Positions 36,317 through 43,599 of a DNA stretch of 64,000 bases are shown here, piece after piece. The DNA is from Thalassospira marina. Lineage in GTDB: Bacteria; Pseudomonadota; Alphaproteobacteria; Rhodospirillales; Thalassospiraceae. Each line of letters starts with the position of its first letter. The first letter of the stretch is position 1. The notes below the pieces were generated by a model that saw only the letters and a program-made list of their open reading frames with translations, made no database searches and had not been told where the DNA came from. Both the position numbers and the translations under genes were made by a program. The stretch is from positions 3,450,001 through 3,514,000 of the forward strand of contig NZ_CP024199.1 of NCBI RefSeq assembly GCF_002844375.1. Direction: 5' to 3'.

Positions 36317-37035
36317 CTTGCCCCCCGAACCCCGCGTGAGAAATGCGCCTCGGAGAAACGGAACACCCGGTTCGAGACAAATGTAATCGCCAGAAACAGG
36401 ATGGCGGCGGCAATAAAGAAATAAAACGGCTGGCGCGTTGACCCCGCCCCGATCTGGGCCTGCCGGGCCAGTTCAATCAACCCGGTTACGGACACCAGGG
36501 CAGATTCCTTCAAAACCACCTGCCAGATATTGCCCAGCCCCGGCAGGGCATGGCGCAGCAACAGGGGAATAATGATGCGGCGAAGCATCAGCATCCGGGT
36601 CATGCCTGCGGCACGCGCGGCCTCCAGTTCGCCACTATGGATGGCGTAATAGGCACCCCGGAAAACTTCGGTATGCTGGGCACCCGATGTCAGGCCGATT
36701 GCCATGGCACCGGCGGCAAAACCGGGAAAATCGATAAAGCCATCACCGCCAAAGGCACGATAAATGGCCGATAGCGCCAGGCTGCCGCCAAAATAAAACA
36801 GGAAAATAATCAGAAGATCAGGGATGCCGCGCAAAATGGTGGTGTAGGCATCGGCGGCAACACGCACCGGGCGGTTACCGGCAATTTTGGCCCAGGCCCC
36901 GAAGGTGCCAATAACACCACCCAGCATAAACCCGACCAGCGCGACCATGACAGTCATGCCCGCCCCGCGCAACATTGACCAGCCCCAGCCATCGGGGCCA
37001 AAATTCATCAATTCCCAGAAACTGGCATGCGACAT
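36313..37035 (-). CDS. Polar amino-acid ABC transporter permease (HisQ-like)
   Basis: 240 residues from the ATG at 37035, chosen because GAAAGGATG lies just upstream; the frame continues 26 codons further without a ribosome site. It has five helices and an EAA loop (GELEAARAAGMTRMLMLRRIIIPLLLRHALP), plus the early RGIPDLLIIFLFYFGG typical of this family. It forms the heterodimeric channel with the next permease. It starts 82 bp after the amidohydrolase stop. Confidence 0.93.
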   Translation of the reverse strand: MSHASFWELMNFGPDGWGWSMLRGAGMTVMVALVGFMLGGVIGTFGAWAKIAGNRPVRVAADAYTTILRGIPDLLIIFLFYFGGSLALSAIYRAFGGDGFIDFPGFAAGAMAIGLTSGAQHTEVFRGAYYAIHSGELEAARAAGMTRMLMLRRIIIPLLLRHALPGLGNIWQVVLKESALVSVTGLIELARQAQIGAGSTRQPFYFFIAAAILFLAITFVSNRVFRFSEAHFSRGVRGAR

Positions 37036-37117
37036 TAACGCATCCTTTCGTGGTGGTTGGCGGGCATACCCGGCCAGAATGGTGCGGTAAACCGCCCCGT
37101 TCCGGCCAGACACACCA

Positions 37118-38557
37118 TCATTTCACCGCCGGATCAAAACCGGGGATCGGCGGGTTCACATCATCAGGGATCGGATTAACAAACGGGCGACCCGCCAGAC
37201 GTTCGTCAAAATCGGCTTTTGCCTCGGCGATCAGGCCGGGATTGGCAAAAAGTTCGGATGCGGTTGCCGCCATAACCTTGGCGGCATGGACCATGCCCTT
37301 ATGTGCGGCAGGCATTTTGCCCTGTGCCACCAGTTGCCAGCTATGGCCCGGTGTTCCGATGGCATAGGTGGCACCACGCATCTGGACTGTCGGCACAACC
37401 CAGCTAACGGTACCGACATCGGTTGACCCGACATGGCGGCCATCGCCACTTTCGGGCGGGAAGATGGTGTCACACAGGGGCACATCAAGCTGCGGCTTCA
37501 GGCCAAAACGCGCATAGGCGGCGCGAATGTCCTTTTCGCTTAGGGTTGCCTGAATTTTGCGGGCAAAGTCGCGGTCGGCCTCGTCAAATTCGGGCGGGCC
37601 AAGGGCTTCAAGCTTGCGATGCATCAGCTGTTCCAGGGGGGTATTGCCAATCAGGTTGGCATCCCCGCTGACCACCACATGCTCGACACTGGTTTCGGTC
37701 ATCAGGGCGGCACCCTGCGCAATCTTTTTAACCCGTTCGACCAGTTCGATCAGTTCATCGAGTTCACGTGCGCGGATCAGGTAACGCACGGTGGCATTGG
37801 CCTGCACCACATTGGGCGCGACACCGCCGGCATTGATCAGGGCATAATGCAGGCGCGCCGTGCTGGGCATATGTTCGCGCATGTAATTGGCACCAACATT
37901 CATCAGCTCGACCGCATCCAGCGCACTGCGTCCCAGTTCCGGCGAGGATGATGCATGTGCGGCCCGGCCCTTGAAATGGAATTCCAGTTCATTGCAGGCC
38001 AGCGAAATGGGGTTATTGACCCCGGCAAACGGGGCGGGGTGCCAGGAAATGGCAACATCAACATCATCAAAGGCACCCGCACGGACCATAAAGCCCTTGG
38101 CTGATCCGCCTTCTTCGGCGGGGCAACCATAATACCGGACCCGGCCGGGCAAATTGTTGCGTTCAAGAAAATCACGCACGGCAATTGCGGCCAGCATGGC
38201 CCCCGCGCCCAGCAGGTTATGGCCGCATCCATGGCCATTGCCGCTGTCATTGCGTGGTTTCTGTTCGGCAATGCCTGCTTCCTGGCTTAGGCCCGGCAGC
38301 GCGTCATATTCGCCCAGAATGGCAATAACCGGGCCATCTTCGCCAGCTTCGCCCAGCACGGCAGTCGGGATACCGCCGACATTTTCGGTAATGCGAAACC
38401 CCTTTTGCGCCAGCATGTCGCGGTGGCAGGCAACGCTTTGCACTTCGGCATAATTCAGTTCCGGCATTTCCCAGATCTGGTCACTCATGGCGCATAATTC
38501 GGGGCTGTGCCCATCCACCATTGTCCAGATTGCGTCGGCATTCGACGTGGCTGCCAT
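37118..38557 (-). CDS. M20-family amidohydrolase, AbgB-like
   Basis: 479 residues from the ATG at 38557, with AAGGAAAAT upstream. It carries the M20 di-metal ligands: NGHGCGHNLLGAGAM, PAEEGGSAKG and a late GTPGHSW. Overall order and length match p-aminobenzoyl-glutamate hydrolase subunit B (AbgB) and related N-acyl amino acid hydrolases. No AbgA partner is present. It is cytoplasmic and first in an operon with a polar amino-acid importer, so it probably cleaves the amide that the transporter brings in. It is divergent from a GntR regulator with a shared operator. Confidence 0.88.
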   Translation of the reverse strand: MAATSNADAIWTMVDGHSPELCAMSDQIWEMPELNYAEVQSVACHRDMLAQKGFRITENVGGIPTAVLGEAGEDGPVIAILGEYDALPGLSQEAGIAEQKPRNDSGNGHGCGHNLLGAGAMLAAIAVRDFLERNNLPGRVRYYGCPAEEGGSAKGFMVRAGAFDDVDVAISWHPAPFAGVNNPISLACNELEFHFKGRAAHASSSPELGRSALDAVELMNVGANYMREHMPSTARLHYALINAGGVAPNVVQANATVRYLIRARELDELIELVERVKKIAQGAALMTETSVEHVVVSGDANLIGNTPLEQLMHRKLEALGPPEFDEADRDFARKIQATLSEKDIRAAYARFGLKPQLDVPLCDTIFPPESGDGRHVGSTDVGTVSWVVPTVQMRGATYAIGTPGHSWQLVAQGKMPAAHKGMVHAAKVMAATASELFANPGLIAEAKADFDERLAGRPFVNPIPDDVNPPIPGFDPAVK

Positions 38558-38658
38558 GTGATTTTCCTTGTATCCGTATTCATCATCTATAAATTGGTGC
38601 CAATTTTGGCGCATATTTTTCCAATGTAAAGAACAAACCGAATTTTTTGCTGGAAAAT

Positions 38659-38692
38659 TACGCACTACGCAAAACTGCGTATTAATTACGCA
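38659..38692. promoter_or_regulatory. Operator cluster for the divergent GntR regulator
   Basis: Four copies of one hexamer: TACGCA at 38659 and 38666, TGCGTA at 38676, TACGCA at 38687. The last pair forms the perfect palindrome TGCGTA-TTAAT-TACGCA (38676-38692), and the middle pair TACGCA-AAAC-TGCGTA. They lie between the amidohydrolase start (102 bp away) and the GntR start (90 bp away). Confidence 0.65.
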
Positions 38693-38781
38693 CACCAATG
38701 CTGCTGGCATGTTTTTGCCAGTCCGCTATACAATCGGGCGCAACTTCCGAGCGCCAAGGCACCCAAGCACCCGAGGAAACG

Positions 38782-39402
38782 TTGAAACCAGCAAGCAGTG
38801 ATAGTGAAAACAGCCTGGTCGACCAGATCGCAACCGACATCCAAGCGGGTGCCTATGCACCGGGATCGTGGTTAAAGCAGATCGAACTGCAACAGCGCTA
38901 TAAAACATCGCGCCCGATGATCCGCCTAGCGCTGGACCGGCTGGCACAAAAACGCCTGATCCGCCACGAACCCAATCGCGGCTATTACGTTTATGAAGCC
39001 GATGGCGATGAAGTACGTGACCTGCTGGATTTACGTGCCATGATCGAATGTGCAGCCGCTAAGCGCATTATCCGCCACGGCACCGGGCCGGAATGCGACC
39101 ACCTTGAAGAACTGGCGCAAAATTTTGAACAGCTGATCGATACCGGCAGCATCCTGCAGCAATATGAAGCCAACCTGGCCTTTCACCAGCAGCTTTTAAG
39201 CATGTCGGGCAACCCCCAGATCGCCGTGATCATCGATGATTTGCGCCATCGCATCCCATCGGCCCCGGCGGGCCAGTGGCGCACCTATCAACGGGTCAAA
39301 CAATCCAGCGCCGAGCATTTTGAAATGGTTGCCGCCATTCGCAACCGCGATGCCGATGCCCTGGGCGACACCATCCGCCGCCACATCCAGCAAACCCCAT
39401 AA
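38782..39402 (+). CDS. GntR-family (FCD) transcriptional regulator
   Basis: 206 residues from a TTG at 38782, chosen because GAGGAAACG directly precedes it; an open extension of 28 codons upstream overlaps the operator region. Residues ~12-75 are a GntR winged helix (QIELQQRYKTSRPMIRLALDRLAQKRLI). Residues ~90-205 are an FCD ligand-binding domain with its metal-site His and Asp residues (FHQQLLSMSGN, SSAEHFEMVAAIRNRD). It most likely represses the divergent amidohydrolase-transporter operon and itself until the substrate binds. Confidence 0.88.
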   Translation: MKPASSDSENSLVDQIATDIQAGAYAPGSWLKQIELQQRYKTSRPMIRLALDRLAQKRLIRHEPNRGYYVYEADGDEVRDLLDLRAMIECAAAKRIIRHGTGPECDHLEELAQNFEQLIDTGSILQQYEANLAFHQQLLSMSGNPQIAVIIDDLRHRIPSAPAGQWRTYQRVKQSSAEHFEMVAAIRNRDADALGDTIRRHIQQTP

Positions 39403-39435
39403 AAAAACACGACAGGTTCCCCCGCCGTGTTTCTT
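39401..39435 (+). terminator. Weak terminator after the GntR gene
   Basis: AAACACG at 39405-39411 pairs with CGTGTTT at 39426-39432 over a 14-base loop, between the GntR stop and the convergent M16 stop. Confidence 0.4.
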
Positions 39436-39465
39436 GTCATCTATATGCTGTATCAGGCGCACAAA

Positions 39466-40821
39466 CTAGAAGGTCAGTTTGCCCTCAGGCTTGCCCACCA
39501 CAATCGCCGTTACATGGTCCGGGTCCATCAATTCGCTGGCAACACGGTTTACATCCTGTAGCGATACGGCATTGACGTAATCATTCCGCTTATCAAGGAA
39601 ATCAATCCCCAGATCCTCGGTCTGCATGCCCACCAGCATGCCCGACAGGTTGCCAAGGCTGGTAAAGCGCAGCGGAAACGCCCCGGTCAGATAGGATTTG
39701 GCGTTATCAAGTTCATCCTGGGTGATGCCGTCTTTCTGCATTTTCTGCCATTCATCACGAATAACCGACAGGCTTTTGCCAATGGCATCATTGCGGGTGG
39801 CAACACCCCCCATCATGAAATCAGCCTGGTCCAGATTGGCAAGATAGCTGTAAACGCCATAGGCAAGACCGCGCTTTTCACGGACTTCTTCGGTCAGGCG
39901 CGATGAAAAACCACCCCCGCCAAGAATGTAATTCATGACATAGGCGGCATAGAAATCCTTGTCTTTGCGCGCGATACCCTTCTGGCCCCAAATGGCCTGG
40001 CTTTGCGGGTTATCCTGCGAAATGACCTTCACATCACCACCAAATTTCGGCGTAACGGCCGGAATTTCCGGCAGCCTGCTTTTTTCCGGCAGGCCGCCAA
40101 AGGCTTCGTCCAGCAGCGGGCCAAGTTCCTTGGCACTGATATCACCGGCAACACCAATCACCAGATTGTCACGCGCCAGCGACCGTTTCACGAAATCGCG
40201 CAAATCGGCCACTTTCAGGCCATTGACGGTTTCAAACGTGCCTTCTACCGGGCGGGCATAGGGATGTTCGCCAAAAACGCTTTTGAAAAAGGCGCGCTGC
40301 GCCATTGAACCGGGGTCGGTTTCTTCCTGTTTCAGGCCCGCCACAATCTGCGAACGAATACGTTCAACCGCTTCGTCATCAAAACGGGGCGATGTCAGCG
40401 ACAGTTTCAGCAGGTTAATCGCGGTGGGCCGTTCGCGCGTCAATGTTACCAGCGACCCGGTAAAATCATCGCGCCCGGCATCATAGGCCAGGCTGATGGA
40501 TTTGTTTTCCATCAGGCCCCGGAAGGTCTGGCTGTCCATATCGCCCGCACCTTCATCGATCAGCCCGGAAACCATATTGGCCCGGCCCAGCTTGCCATCG
40601 GGGTCGGTGGCGGCACCGGCCCCCTTGAAGGCAAAATCAATGGTCAGAAGCGGGTTTAAATGATCTTCGATCAGCCAGGCTTTGATCCCGCCTTTGCTGA
40701 CCACTTCCTGCACTTCAACAGCCTTGGCCGAACCAACATCAAAACCGGCAATTGCGACCAGCGCAACCAGGCCAAAGGCAAACTGGCGGGATGTGTTTTT
40801 CAATGAAAATGCCATGATCAA
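39466..40821 (-). CDS. M16 peptidase-family protein lacking the zinc motif (non-catalytic partner)
   Basis: The protein has 451 residues with a signal peptide (FGLVALVAIAGFDVGSAKA). It has the two-lobed M16 fold, but at the catalytic site it reads GRANMVSGLIDEGAGD where an HxxEH should stand, so it cannot bind zinc in the usual way. The C-terminal lobe keeps the substrate-loop Arg/Tyr region (VREKRGLAYGVYSYLAN). It overlaps the upstream M16 gene by four bases (ATGA), fitting a heterodimer in which one chain is active. It is periplasmic. Confidence 0.9.
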   Translation of the reverse strand: MIMAFSLKNTSRQFAFGLVALVAIAGFDVGSAKAVEVQEVVSKGGIKAWLIEDHLNPLLTIDFAFKGAGAATDPDGKLGRANMVSGLIDEGAGDMDSQTFRGLMENKSISLAYDAGRDDFTGSLVTLTRERPTAINLLKLSLTSPRFDDEAVERIRSQIVAGLKQEETDPGSMAQRAFFKSVFGEHPYARPVEGTFETVNGLKVADLRDFVKRSLARDNLVIGVAGDISAKELGPLLDEAFGGLPEKSRLPEIPAVTPKFGGDVKVISQDNPQSQAIWGQKGIARKDKDFYAAYVMNYILGGGGFSSRLTEEVREKRGLAYGVYSYLANLDQADFMMGGVATRNDAIGKSLSVIRDEWQKMQKDGITQDELDNAKSYLTGAFPLRFTSLGNLSGMLVGMQTEDLGIDFLDKRNDYVNAVSLQDVNRVASELMDPDHVTAIVVGKPEGKLTF

Positions 40822-42233
40822 TGCGTCTCCATCTCGCCGGTTACGGGGGCTGTGGGCATGCCGGGGCCTTTTGCCCCTTTGGGGCGCAAAAGCCAGCCGG
40901 TGACAGAACGTTTGTCGTCCAGCACCGCACGCGCAGCGGCATTAACCTGATCAAGCGTTACAGCATTAATACGGTCGGGCCAACTTTCAACCTGATCAAC
41001 CGTCAGGCCAACAGCCAAAGCCTCGCCCAGGGTGCGGGCCGCACCCGAAAGGGAATCGCGGGCAAAAACCGCACTATCAAGCAGGCGCTGGCGGGCTTCA
41101 TCAAGTTCCTTCTGGGTGATGCCGTCTTTCAGGGTTTTGGCAATTTCATCATCCAGGGCAGCTTCCAGGTCGGCCATCTGCACGCCATCGCGGGGCACGG
41201 CATAAAACCCGAAGGTCGATAAATCCATCGCCACCGGGTCATAAAAGCTGCCTGCCGTGGTTGCCAGTTTCTGGTCCACCACCAGCGATTTATAAAGGCG
41301 GCTTGTGGTGCCCGATCCCAGAATTTCGCTAAACACTTCCAGCGGCGGCGCCTGATCGGCATTTTCGGTATTATAGGACGGTGCCAGATAATAACGCGAC
41401 ATGGATGGCTGGCCGACGCGGGCATCGGTCAGGGTAACCTTGCGCGGGGCATGCTGGGTGGGTTCTTTTACGCGGACACGCTTGGGAACATCATGGGCCG
41501 GGATGCTGCCGTAATATTTTTCGGCCATCGGCTTAAGTTCATCCATCGTGATATCGCCAGCCACCACCAGAATGGCATTATTGGGCGTGTACCATTTTTT
41601 GTACCAGTCCATCGCATCCTGGGTGGTCAGTTGCTGCATTTCATGCAGCCAGCCAATAATCGGCCGCCCATAGGGATGCTGCATGAAAAGAGCATTGCGC
41701 ATCTGTTCGCCCAGCAGGGCGCTGGGGTTGTTATCGGTACGCATGCGGCGTTCTTCGATGATCACGTCGCGTTCCGGCAAAACGACCTTGTCGCTCAGTT
41801 GCAGGTTCTGCATCCGGTCGGCTTCCATTTCCATGACCATGCCCAGGCGGTCCCGGGCGATATTCTGGAAATAGGCGGTGTAATCCCATGTGGTAAAGGC
41901 ATTGTCCTGCCCGCCATTACGCGCCACGATCTTGGAAAACTCGCCCGGGGCAATGGTTTTGGTACCCTTGAACATCAGATGTTCAAGAAAATGGGCAATG
42001 CCCGACGTACCGGGGATTTCATCGGCCGCACCGGCCTTGTACCACACCATATGGGTCACAACCGGGGCCCGGTGGTTTTCCACCAGCACCACCTGCATGC
42101 CGTTCGACAGGGTTGTGGTCTTGGGATTAAAAACGCCTGCCTGCGCAAAGGGGGCAAACATCAGCAGCACCAGCATCAAAACCGGAAGCACGACCGGGAC
42201 GCGATGCAAAACACGTTGGGACGAAAATTTCAT
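40818..42233 (-). CDS. Periplasmic zinc peptidase of family M16
   Basis: 471 residues from the ATG at 42233, with AAGGAAG upstream. The signal peptide is VLPVLMLVLLMFAPFAQA. The inverted zinc motif HFLEH is at residues 81-85, with the third ligand Glu in MEADRMQNL about 75 residues later. The second lobe is present (SRLYKSLVVDQKLATTAGSF). It is the active partner of the HxxEH-less protein encoded directly downstream; pairs like this degrade or process exported peptides. The strong hairpin at 42343-42371 separates it from bamF. Confidence 0.92.
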   Translation of the reverse strand: MKFSSQRVLHRVPVVLPVLMLVLLMFAPFAQAGVFNPKTTTLSNGMQVVLVENHRAPVVTHMVWYKAGAADEIPGTSGIAHFLEHLMFKGTKTIAPGEFSKIVARNGGQDNAFTTWDYTAYFQNIARDRLGMVMEMEADRMQNLQLSDKVVLPERDVIIEERRMRTDNNPSALLGEQMRNALFMQHPYGRPIIGWLHEMQQLTTQDAMDWYKKWYTPNNAILVVAGDITMDELKPMAEKYYGSIPAHDVPKRVRVKEPTQHAPRKVTLTDARVGQPSMSRYYLAPSYNTENADQAPPLEVFSEILGSGTTSRLYKSLVVDQKLATTAGSFYDPVAMDLSTFGFYAVPRDGVQMADLEAALDDEIAKTLKDGITQKELDEARQRLLDSAVFARDSLSGAARTLGEALAVGLTVDQVESWPDRINAVTLDQVNAAARAVLDDKRSVTGWLLRPKGAKGPGMPTAPVTGEMETH

Positions 42234-42342
42234 GCTGTCTTCCTTGGGGAACAGTCCGGGAATTAAGCGAATTATTTTTATATAACCCTGCCTTTTCATG
42301 GAATTGGGCAGGATGTCCTGATTAAGAACCGATTATGACAGA

Positions 42343-42376
42343 ACAAGGGCGCGGAAGTTCCGCGCCCTTGTTTTTT
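42343..42376. terminator. Strong terminator between bamF and the M16 genes
   Basis: ACAAGGGCGCGG at 42343-42354 pairs with CCGCGCCCTTGT at 42360-42371. TTTTTT follows on the plus strand. All neighbouring genes are on the minus strand, so it ends the ileS-lspA-bamF transcript. Confidence 0.75.
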
Positions 42377-42426
42377 CGATCACAATTTGGCGAGCAGCCC
42401 ACCCCTGCCGGGGCGAATTGCCAATC

Positions 42427-42999
42427 CTAGAAAATATCTTCGAGAATGCCTTTTTTACGGCGTTCAATCGTCGGCGTGTCGCCTTCGGTAACCGGGTTAC
42501 CCAATGCCTGCTGGTCGCGAATGCGCTTGGCTTCTTTTGCCGGGTCAACCTGGCTGCCAAATGCCGGTTTTTCCTGCCAGAAAACCAGGCGATCAACGAC
42601 GCTTTCGTTTTCCTTGATCAGGATCGATGTTTCGCGATCCACTTCGGTACGGATATCGGGGTCGGCATATTGTGCGCCACCCTTTTCCAGAAGGGCGACT
42701 TCGCCGCTGCTGCGGTCGGCCGAATTAAGATCACGCGCCACCGGGTTCGGTGTTTCACCGGTCAGCAGGCGACGGGCCTGTTCGGTGGTGGTGCCTGTCT
42801 GCGGCCGGGGTGCGCCCGGATCGGGGGCACGCAGGTTATATTCCGGCGGCAAACTCAGGGGGGCGCGCGAAACCACCTGAAATTCGTCAGGGGACTGTTT
42901 GTTCAGCCCGAAGGTTTCCTTGGTTGATTCACAACCGGTCACGGCAAGCGCCAACCCGGTTAGCGCCACAATCCTGATCAGATGAGATTTCCGGGTCAT
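42427..42999 (-). CDS. bamF: DUF3035 lipoprotein, BamF-like subunit of the BAM complex
   Basis: The protein has 190 residues with a lipoprotein signal ending in LALAVTGC. The conserved DUF3035 segment APLSLPPEYNLRAPDPGAPRP follows, and a C-terminal KGILEDIF. In Caulobacter BamF is an alphaproteobacterial component of the outer-membrane barrel assembly machinery; it replaces BamC there. It follows lspA, whose product matures it. Its presence strongly supports an alphaproteobacterial host. Confidence 0.85.
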   Translation of the reverse strand: MTRKSHLIRIVALTGLALAVTGCESTKETFGLNKQSPDEFQVVSRAPLSLPPEYNLRAPDPGAPRPQTGTTTEQARRLLTGETPNPVARDLNSADRSSGEVALLEKGGAQYADPDIRTEVDRETSILIKENESVVDRLVFWQEKPAFGSQVDPAKEAKRIRDQQALGNPVTEGDTPTIERRKKGILEDIF

Positions 43000-43049
43000 T
43001 CACGCCTCTTGCAAGTCTGTCATCGGGGCCCCATTTGGCCCGACCAAAA

Positions 43050-43523
43050 TTATCGCGAAGTTTTTTTACCGCCAAACAGGGAATCGATCAACAGCAACGC
43101 GGCCCCAATCGTAATTCCTGTATCGGCGATATTAAATACCGGCCAGTGATAGCCCGCAACATGCAAATCGATAAAATCCGTCACCGCACCGTGGCGCAGG
43201 CGGTCTACCAGGTTGCCAACGGCCCCGCCAACCACCATGGCAAGGGCAATTCCCAGCACGCGATCACGGGTTCGCCACATCCAGACCAGAAAGCCAATTG
43301 TGATAATGGCGGTGCCAAAAATCATCACCCATGGGGCCTGGCCCTGAAACAGACCAAAGGAAACACCCGGATTCCACGCCAGAACAAAATTCATGAACGG
43401 CGTAACCTTGATGTAGCGTGCCGGATCGGACAGCGCATCAATGGCGATCTGTTTGGTCCACTGGTCAAGGATAAACACAACCGCCAGAACCGGCAGGCCC
43501 AAGGCAAAGGCGCGATGTTTCAT
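43050..43523 (-). CDS. lspA: Lipoprotein signal peptidase LspA
   Basis: 157 residues from the ATG at 43523. Four membrane helices. The family motifs are AWNPGVSFGLFQ, then VVGGAVGNLVDRLRHGAVTDFIDL and WPVFNIADTGI, which contribute the two catalytic Asp (DR and NIAD). It cleaves signal peptides of prolipoproteins in the inner membrane; the adjacent bamF product is a substrate. It lies 76 bp after ileS, the usual partner. Confidence 0.95.
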   Translation of the reverse strand: MKHRAFALGLPVLAVVFILDQWTKQIAIDALSDPARYIKVTPFMNFVLAWNPGVSFGLFQGQAPWVMIFGTAIITIGFLVWMWRTRDRVLGIALAMVVGGAVGNLVDRLRHGAVTDFIDLHVAGYHWPVFNIADTGITIGAALLLIDSLFGGKKTSR

Positions 43524-43599
43524 CAATTTTCTTTCCGTCTGCCCATATGACAGGGCCGGACATCCATGCCCGGCCCGATTTTTCGTTTCATGCTGCCCG

